A DNA stretch of 64,000 nt, from the NCBI RefSeq assembly GCF_024586455.1, contig NC_065923.1, positions 39,542,370-39,606,369 of the forward strand, in the 5' to 3' direction. Positions 57,044 through 64,000 of this stretch are shown here, piece by piece. The number at the start of each line of letters is the position of its first letter. The first letter of the stretch is position 1. The translations under genes were made by a program, and so were the position numbers. Origin of the DNA: Bactrocera neohumeralis. Taxonomy: Eukaryota > Arthropoda > Insecta > Diptera > Tephritidae. The notes beneath the pieces were generated by a model. It ran no database searches. It was not told the origin of the DNA and was given only the letters and a program-made list of their open reading frames with translations.

Positions 57044-58054
57044 CAGACCTGTTAAATCTGGATTAAAATTAAAAATCAATTATAGATATTAAACTGCTCT
57101 ATTAATTTAATTGATTAATTATGATAATCGAACCGATTAGAATTAAATTTTGTGTTCGATTAATGAGGATTAATGAGGATTTATTTCGTTTTCAAATTTA
57201 ATCCTAGGATTAATCAAATGAATCAAAATTTCAATTTGATTAAAGTTTCTGATTAATTGCGATTAACGAGGATTAATAACAAATTTTAAATATTTCAATA
57301 TTAATTAAAATTAAAAAATTTTACATTTTTGTGTTTTTTTATAAATTCATCCAAAAAAAATTATATATTGATAATTGATAAAACATATTGGCAACTTGTT
57401 TTTATTGTTTTTGTTCTTATTTACAAGAGCGAAAAAAACAATTGTTGTTGGTTAACGCATTCATTCATTATTGCTTACACGTGGTATTAAGTTTGTGGTT
57501 TCCGATCAATTTTACGCGTACGTCAGTGATGTTTCTGACGGACCAGATGTTTGGGAAAGATTTCCCTTGTTAAAGCAAGCATCAATATTTTTCAATACAC
57601 CTCTAACTTCGTCAGCACCGGTAGAAAGACTGTTCTCCTTTGCCGGAATAGTAAATACTCCACGCCGTGGATCTTTGAAAGGCAATTTCTTCGAAAAGTT
57701 GGTCTTACTCAAAGCCAATGTAAAATTTAATAATTAATTGTTATTATTATTGTTTTTATTTATTAAGTTTATGTATATTAAATGTTGAAATATTTAAAAT
57801 TTGTTATTAATCCTCGTTAATCGCAATTAATCAGAAATTGTAATCAAATTGAAATTTTGATTAATTTGATTAATCCTAGGATTAAATTTGGAAACGAAAT
57901 AAATCCTCATTTATCGAACACAAAATTTAATCCTAATCGATTAATTATTATAAAAATGTTCGATTATCATAATTAATCAATTATTACAAAAATAACAAAA
58001 AATTTAATTTGATTATCAATGATTAAGATTAATAATCATTATTTAACAGGTCTG
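57044..58054 (+). mobile_element. Foldback hAT derivative, 1011 bp
   Basis: The ends read cagacctgttaaat and, inward from the right, cagacctgttaaataatg, with an 8-base duplication cttaaaac (57036-57043) / cttacaac (58055-58062) differing at one base. Eight-base duplications and CAG-starting ends are hAT features. Inside the ends are long subterminal inverted repeats: 57120-57300 pairs with 57780-57985, sharing gattaatcctaggattaa-like and cctcgttaatcgcaattaat blocks. Between them lies only a hAT C-terminal dimerisation segment. Confidence 0.9.
57471..57737 (+). pseudogene. hAT transposase C-terminal dimerisation domain only
   Basis: An open frame of 88 codons encodes PDVWERFPLLKQASIFFNTPLTSSAPVERLFSFAGIVNTPRRGSLKGNFFEKLVLLKAN, the hAT dimerisation domain with its SSAPVERLFS signature at about residues 50-60. 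The zinc finger and catalytic parts are absent. The frame up to the stop at 57737 is undamaged, which is unusual for such an old-looking window. Whether it is translated is unknown; without catalytic residues it could at most interfere with or accompany active transposase. Confidence 0.85.
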
Positions 58055-58870
58055 CTTACAACCCTGGCAGGCCTCAGAAATCGGCACCCATATCTGCCCC
58101 GGGTGAGACTGCTGCTCCTGGGGCAACGAATTCGTCACTGGCGAACTGCAGTAACAAGACCTAGACGCCAGTAGGAATCTCTTACCTAGGCCATTCTACG
58201 AGCAAAAGGATGGGGAAGACCGATGAACGGACGTAGGTAGAAGCTTAATACGCGGCGATATCGCCAGCACTAGCAAAGGAAACTCTGCTGGAACTATGAA
58301 AGGCTCTGCAGGGGGCAGAAGCAAGTCAATACTAGCGAGGAAGCTGAAGGCAGACCACGGTTTGCCTGCCAAAATCATGGGACACTACTGTGATAAGCTT
58401 AAGGTATCTGAGCAGCATGCTAATACACTCGAATGTACCACGATGGTGAAGAGCGAGAGCGAAAACGATAGGGCAGGACCGGACACAACTAATGCTAAGC
58501 CAGCGGTTAAGCCGCAAAGGTCCCATAAGAGAGAAGCCTCCCTTGGCAAATACTAAGCACGGTGACTGTGCCAACCTTTAGCAAAATCGCTAGAAATGCT
58601 GGCTCAATAAATCTTGACATGTTCAACCGCAGCAGGGAAGATGGTGCAATTTCACGCAAGGAATGGAGGAGAGTGGGTGCGGTTATCTTCTCAGTCTTCT
58701 TAAAGATGGTCAGATGAAACCCTGGGCCACCCCAAAATGAGATTGCCAGATGGAACCATGGGTTCCTTAAGCTCATCAGCTGCGCCAATGAACGATCGGC
58801 TCTCTTGTATAAGAAGGCAGTCTCTCGTGTGGTAGCGGTATGGAGGGGAGCCAGATCGGAATCTTCTTAA

Positions 58871-59627
58871 TTCTTAATTCTTCTTAATTAATTAAAATCC
58901 CCAAATACTGTAACCCCCTACTACCCACGCATGACTGGAGGGTAATAAGGCTGAAGAAAACCCAGAGCCTTATCGGCAATTAGGTTACATTGTGAAAATG
59001 GGCCATTTTCGAATGACGTTTTCACTTCAGAATATATAAATCAAACTCACAGCGAACTGAAAGCCTTTTCAAAAAATCGCAGTTTAGATAACCATTTTGT
59101 TGCGGTCCTATGCTTCCCAAGGATAAGAATAAACACTCATATAACGGGCGGGGTTCACTTTTTATCATATATATCGGTCAATATCTAAGTTAATTTAATC
59201 CGGAGAGTTGTAATCCAGTCAATAATTAGCAAGACATCTAATGTCTTGTCAAAGAAATTTCCAAGGATACGCAGGGTTGATCCGAAAAAAATACGTTTGT
59301 TTGCAAAAGCTATTAGATTAATTTGATTTCTTTGACACATTTCCGGTGTTTAACTTCAACTATTCCACTTTAACAGCACTTTGTGATGCCTCTTTATATA
59401 AGGCTAGTAATTTTCAACGGGCGTTTTCTTCAAATCCTATGAAATTATAAATAGGCATTTAAAAATATTTCTACGCAGTTAAGCTATTTTTCATAAATTT
59501 TGTTACAAAATAGGTTCTACATTACTTTGGAAATGGAGCATTTTTTCCTACGACTTATTCACACAATACACGTAGGCGTATACGTAACTTTTTGTAACGG
59601 TATACTTTACTCCGTCTATCTTGGAAG
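58871..59627. other. No gene recognised
   Basis: It begins with cccccttactaccc-type text that might be a LINE 3' flank. Otherwise AT-rich without a frame of note. Confidence 0.35.
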
Positions 59628-59986
59628 TGCAAGATTTATAGTTCTTTGCGAGTTGGCCACGGCGAATATCGCATTCGCTGGAACGATGAGTTGTATGAGA
59701 TATACGACGACATTGGCATAGTTCAGCAAATTAAGAGACAGCGGCTACGCTGGCTAGGTCATGTTGTCCGAATGGACGAAAACACTCCAGCTCTGAAAAT
59801 ATTTGACACAGTACCCGCCAGGGAAGCAGAGGAAGAGGAAGACCTCCATTCTGTTGGAAGGACCAGGGGGAGAAGGACCTGGCTACGCTTGGAATATCCA
59901 ATTGGCGCCACGTAGCGCTGTTGTTAACTCGGCTATAATCGCGTAAGCGGTGTCTACGCCAATAAATAAGAAGAAGAAGAAGATAC
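59628..59986 (+). mobile_element. LINE 3' fragment with AAG tail, plus strand
   Basis: It encodes LRVGHGEYRIRWNDELYEIYDDIGIVQQIKRQRLRWLGHVVRMDENTPALKIFDTVPARE, then a shifted frame to GATWLRLEYPIGAT. It ends in gttaactcggctataatcgc, the aagcggtgtctacgccaata block and a run of aag repeats (59965-59983). It aligns with the 33622-34000 part of the long copy over its entire length, with a short deletion before the 3' UTR. It is a typical 5'-truncated insertion. Confidence 0.9.
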
Positions 59987-60879
59987 TTTCCTCCAAAAGT
60001 AAGGAAATTTCTTCTCTTTATTTTGAACAATATTTATGCAATTTATTGCAAACAAATTCATTGCCTTCTCTGAGCTTTAGTTGTGTTATTTTATTCTGTT
60101 TTTTCCATCATCCTATCTTCAATTTCATTGTTAATTGCATCTCTTAGCATTCTATGGGTGTCTTATTCAAACGGCGAAAACACGCGTATTAAATGAGAAT
60201 CAGACAAGATTATAAATCAATTAAAACACCATTCAGAGTATAAGTGGTACGAACAAATTTTTGAATGGGAAAAATTATAGTAGATAAAGCGCGATAACGA
60301 AAATTGGACTTTAGAGTGGTTTTTTGAATGGGAAATTATAGTAGAAGCGTAGAAGCACGCTTAATTGAGCTATAAGAGAAAGTTAGATAAAGCGCAGCCA
60401 TTAAGCTGTATATCTCTGGTCCTGTGGTGAGATGAAACTTTGACGTTTGAGAGATACGTTATAGTAAACGCATATAAATAAAATCTTTTTTGGCATGCGC
60501 GTTATCACACAGTTGTTTTACAGATCGGCTAATTAAAAAAAATAAGCAAAAGACGTTTATGTTATAGTTCATAAAAATATAAAATTTAGTTAGGTATTGC
60601 AAAGTTGCTGCATTATAGAAACTCCTAATTGACGTCATCATAATCACTTCTATTTTGGATCTTCATCTTCGTTTATCTAATAATATAAAGTGTGTAAGGA
60701 TATTTGTATAAGAATTAATTTCCAAACATGAAAAAATATTTTTGAGTATTTGTTTGAATGCTTTAGGTGTTGTTGTTATTTTTTAATTTCAAACTTTTGC
60801 TTATAAATGTGTAAATGGTGATTCATTTCGATGTTCTCTAATCCTTTAAAGAACAAAATACAGAAACTTCAAATTTAAT
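59987..60879. other. No gene seen
   Basis: AT-rich. The near-duplicated phrase gaatgggaaaaattatagta / gaatgggaaattatagtaga at 60265-60345 suggests a small local duplication. Confidence 0.35.
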
Positions 60880-61330
60880 GGAGAAAGTTTATTATTATTC
60901 GAAAGCACATTCTTTGGCATTTATTTTTTGAATATTATCTCTTCCAAATGTTGACAGGAGCTCTTGGAGCTTTTCAAGAGCCCATAAAGCGAAGCGATGT
61001 CGCTTGGTAAGGTCAAGCAACATTATTTCTTGCTCAACCTTTAGTCAGTCCGATTTTCTGTGAACGGCGCCGACTAGATTTTTAATTGTGGTCGTGTACA
61101 CTCTCAGCTACGGCTGCAGTATTTTCTTTACTGTGTGCTGGACGCGGTCTATTCGGTCGAATATTATCCAATTATGAGTGCTTGGTCTCAAGATGACCCT
61201 GGTGTGCCGAATAGTACGATTCTATACAGAAAGTGAATTTTCGTAATAAAATTGAACGATTTGTGAACGTTGTTCAGGCGGCAGTCTTTGAACATGATAG
61301 ATTGACATGACACATGCGTGATCTGTTAAA
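60880..61330 (-). pseudogene. ITm transposase N-terminal relic
   Basis: The minus strand reads RLPPEQRSQIVQFYYENSLSV (about 61290-61230), then a decayed run with FDRIDRVQHTVKKILQP / NRPRPAHSKENTAAVAESVH (about 61160-61090, frame dependent), SRRRSQKIGL, and DLTKRHRFALWALEKLQEL (about 61010-60960). The order matches the N-terminal half of the ITm family (compare SRRSQELRLS at 21780). The catalytic half is missing. Confidence 0.6.
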
Positions 61331-62130
61331 GAAAGACTATTGAAAGAATTTCTTCTACTTAGTTCTCTCTTTACATCTATAGGCGTGTTTTATTTTACCA
61401 GCACTGTTTACATATTTTGTATAGACGATTTAGCCAAATTTTTCAGATCGAACCACTAAAGCTATGAACAGTTGTCATAAAAACTGAACCATCAAATCAA
61501 GTTCAGGTTTGGAAAACATTTTTATCTGATAAGACATCATCACGAAAATAAGTATAGACAATTCTATGCAATGCTACAATGTTCAAAAAAGTCTTCAGAC
61601 TGGACCAATAAAGCACATCATTTGTAATCTGCTATTGTGATGAAATCTTCGGGCAACAAATAAAAATATATATAAGTTTATATTCACATAAAAACATACT
61701 TACAACATTTGCGAACCCCACTAACTTGCACTCTCTTCAGGCACTTTACATGTTGTTTTCAATAAATTCAATTCAAGCTGAATTCTACTCATAGACTTCC
61801 GCATCTTTGCTTTCACTGGGATAATCGCTTGCGCCGAAACGTACATAACTCAATTTTGCCTATGGCAAGCTTTGGGCGTAGGCCACCAACAATTTCTGAT
61901 TTTCGCAGTTTCTTTTCGGAGATTAAATTTGTTAGCACTAACAAAATCAGAGGTTTGTTTGAAGTGACTTCCTCGATGGTTTGTTATTTATACTGTGTTG
62001 GTACATAAAAAGTTTTCAGGATTTTAAAGTGACCAAATATAAAGGAAATCAGCACAGCAATATTTTCAATAATTAATTTCAAGTATTTGAGTCCTTAATG
62101 TTCAAATGAATCCACATTGTCGGGTTATGT
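61331..62130. other. No gene recognised
   Basis: AT-rich sequence. No coding domain or repeat partner identified. Confidence 0.35.
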
Positions 62131-63238
62131 TTATACTCTCGCAACAATGTTGCTAACGAGAGTATTATAGTTTTGTTCACATAACGGTTGTTTGTAAGTC
62201 CTAAAACTAAAAGAGTCAGATATAGGGTTATATATACCAAAGTGATCAGGGCGACGAGTAGAGTCGAAATCCGGATGTCTGTCTGTCCGTCCGTCTGTCC
62301 GTCCGTCTGTCCGTCCGTCCGTCCGTCTGTCCGTCCGTCCGTGCAAGCTGTAACTTGAGTAAAAATTGAGATATCATGATGAAACTTGGTACACGTATTC
62401 CTTGGCTCCATAAGAAGGTTAAGTTCGAAGATGGGCAAAATCGGCCCACTGCCACGCCCACAAAATGGCGGAAACCGAAAACCTATAAAGTGTCATAACT
62501 AAGCCATAAATAAAGATATTAAAGTGAAATTTGGCACAAAGGATCGCATTAGGGAGGGACATATTTGGAAGTAATTTTTTTGGAAAAGTGGGCGTGGCCC
62601 CGCCCCCTACTAAGTTTTTTGTACATATCTCGGAAACTATTATAGCTATGTCAACCAAACTCTACAGAGTCGTTTTCTTCAGGTATTTCCATATACAGTT
62701 CAAAAATGGAAGAAATCGGATAATAACCACGCCCACCTCCCATACAAAGGTTATGTTCAAAATCACTAAAAGTGCGTTAACCGACTAACAAAAAACGTCA
62801 GAAACACTAAATTTTACGGAAGAAGTGGCAGAAGGAAGCTGCCCCCAGGCTTTTTTTAAAAATTGAAAATGGGCGTGGCGCCGCCCACTTATGGACCAAG
62901 AAGCATATCTCAGGAGCTACTAGACCGATTTCAATGAAATTCGGTATATAATGTTTTCTTAACACCCTGATGACATGTACGAAATATGGCTGAAATCGGT
63001 TCACAACCACGCCTTCTTCCAATATAAAGCTATTTTGAATTCCATCTGATGCCTTCTTTGTATAATACGAGTATAAACATTAGGAACCAATGATGATAGC
63101 GGAATAAAACTTTACACAAATACGGTATTTGAAAAATATGTAAATGACGGATAATGAAATCTCGATTATCACTTTACCATGCGAGAGTATAAAATGTTCG
63201 GTGACACCCGAACTTAGCCCTTCCTTACTTGTTTTTTA
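62131..63238 (+). repeat. DINE/Helentron-like interspersed repeat, near complete
   Basis: The edges carry inverted ttatactctcgca (62131-62143) and tgcgagagtataa (63180-63192); the left edge also forms a hairpin (ctctcgcaacaatgttgc then taacgagag). After a 5' block comes a TCCG/TCTG microsatellite (62276-62342). A long noncoding body follows with repeated phrases such as acgcccac and gaaatcgg, and the conserved 3' end aaaatgttcggtgacacccg then ccttccttacttg. This is the best-preserved copy; decayed fragments occur at 14283-14570, 17085-17345 and 51545-51760. Classification as a DINE-1/Helentron-associated element rests on structure (microsatellite plus subterminal inverted repeats) and is tentative. 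Confidence 0.7.
62276..62342 (+). repeat. TCCG/TCTG microsatellite
   Basis: About 16 tetranucleotide units, mixing tccg and tctg (or gtcc/gtct in other phases). Because the unit is four bases long and stop-free in several frames, it opens overlapping minus-strand frames rich in Thr-Asp-Gly-Arg. Those are artefacts, not genes. Confidence 0.95.
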
Positions 63239-64000
63239 ATAAAATTTAGCAAAAATTTGAAGTATTTCATTTGTTTTATCTTCACATCAAAGTAAAATAC
63301 GACTTTAGCTCTCAACATTAGACAACAGTAAAGATAAATGCTGGATATCAGCAAAAATGTACGTTTAATTTTAAGCAAACCGGTAATTTAAATGAAAGGT
63401 AAAGATGAATCTATTATTGCAAAAGTGGATGCTCCACTCCACCGTTGAAGGTAATAAGTTTTGAAGCTCCGTCGTTACTATAATTACATTAACAATAATT
63501 GCGTTAGCAGTGCTGTTAGTTTCCGTCCCACTATGAGTGATTGTTTGTATTTAGCATGTGCCATTACAGTTATGCTGGATTAGTTGCCCTTTTGAACTGT
63601 CATAATAAATTTTCTCGATAATTACTTGTAAATATGGGATTATGAGAGGGGATAATGAAAAAATGTGCGAAATGTCGTCTTTATTTATATAATTGTGTAA
63701 AAGAGTGTTCGGGAGAATGTCTATAATCAGCAACCACTTCATTCATACTCAGCGCTAAACCATTAATATAATTTTAAATTTTTTAAGAAAACTCCATCTT
63801 TCCATTTTTTTAACACCAAAATTTACCAGACCAAATGTTCAAACGAGTCATTGAAAATTGGAATGAACGGATGAGCCATCTTAGACGTAGCCACGGCCAA
63901 CATTTGAAATAGATAATCTCCAAAAAATTAATGCCAAAAAATGTTCTTGATAATAAATATTCCCCATTAAATTTGAAATTTCTGTGTTTTTTTTAAGTAG
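63239..64000. other. No gene seen
   Basis: AT-rich tail of the window. No coding frame or repeat was recognised. Confidence 0.35.

Larger units (their letters stand above)
56700..58865 (+). mobile_element. LINE 5' region and ORF1 (DUF4780-type gag-like) relic, split by hAT
   Basis: The GC-richer flanks on both sides of the hAT element read as one sequence once 57044-58054 and one 8-base repeat are removed. Downstream (58250-58865), frames include GSAGGRSKSILARKLKADHGLPAK, a KPQRSHKREASLGKY segment, and then VPTFSKIARNAGSINLDMFNRSREDGAISRKEWRRVGAVIFSVFLKMV with WNHGFLKLISCANERSALLYKKAVSRVVAVWRGAR. The latter resembles DUF4780-type proteins common as ORF1 of insect LINEs. Frames shift and stops occur, and no ORF2 follows: a taattcttaattcttcttaatta-type junction ends it at about 58870. 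The exact left limit is uncertain. Confidence 0.6.

Noticed and set aside
62079..62461. Overlapping minus-strand frames rich in Thr-Asp-Gly-Arg
   Set aside because: They are generated by the tetranucleotide microsatellite inside a noncoding repeat; every phase stays open because the repeat has no stop.

Overview
The window reads as AT-rich insect nuclear DNA, most likely from a fly. The basis is the stacking of Tc1/mariner, PIF/Harbinger, hAT and Transib-like DNA transposons, insect-type non-LTR retrotransposons (one with an AAG-repeat 3' tail, one Jockey-like) and a dispersed repeat carrying a TCCG/TCTG microsatellite. These resemble repeats I associate with true fruit flies (Tephritidae); that placement is inference. 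I see no intact host protein gene, no tRNA or rRNA gene, no CRISPR array and no bacterial gene organisation. The window behaves like an intergenic or intronic transposon graveyard.

Layout. 1-4255: a mariner relic carrying a nested MITE, dispersed repeat fragments and a minus-strand LINE reverse transcriptase fragment. 4900-7243: three mariner-type elements lying end to end. 8478-9985: a mariner relic split by an 823-bp Harbinger-type element that still encodes a MADF DNA-binding protein. 10440-13410: an IS630-Tc1-mariner (ITm) relic, a dispersed repeat and a short mariner derivative. 14280-17490: repeat fragments, a hidden ITm relic and a LINE 3' end. 18949-20371: a 139-bp MITE and a broken Transib (RAG1-like) transposase. 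21600-28600: ITm and mariner relics, two sister 520-bp mariner deletion derivatives, and a LINE gag-like relic. 30130-31411: a mariner relic and a TTAA-flanked element. 33622-36500: the longest LINE copy (endonuclease plus reverse transcriptase, minus strand). 36850-37778: a foldback repeat. 39200-41935: a Tc1 relic interrupted by a two-gene Harbinger element. 43831-47920: mariner and ITm relics. 49090-53590: LINE and Jockey relics. 55237-58865: an ITm relic and a gag-like LINE relic interrupted by a hAT element. 59628-64000: a LINE 3' fragment, an ITm relic and a DINE/Helentron-like repeat.

Nothing here forms a host pathway. The informative relations are between elements: clean nested insertions with target-site duplications give a relative chronology; the two Harbinger elements share a convergent transposase plus DNA-binding-protein layout; and two mariner derivatives share the same internal deletion, so they spread as a non-autonomous family. 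All transposase and reverse transcriptase genes seen are broken by stops, frameshifts or internal deletions. The small MADF frame at 9208-9477 is the only element-derived frame that looks undisturbed.
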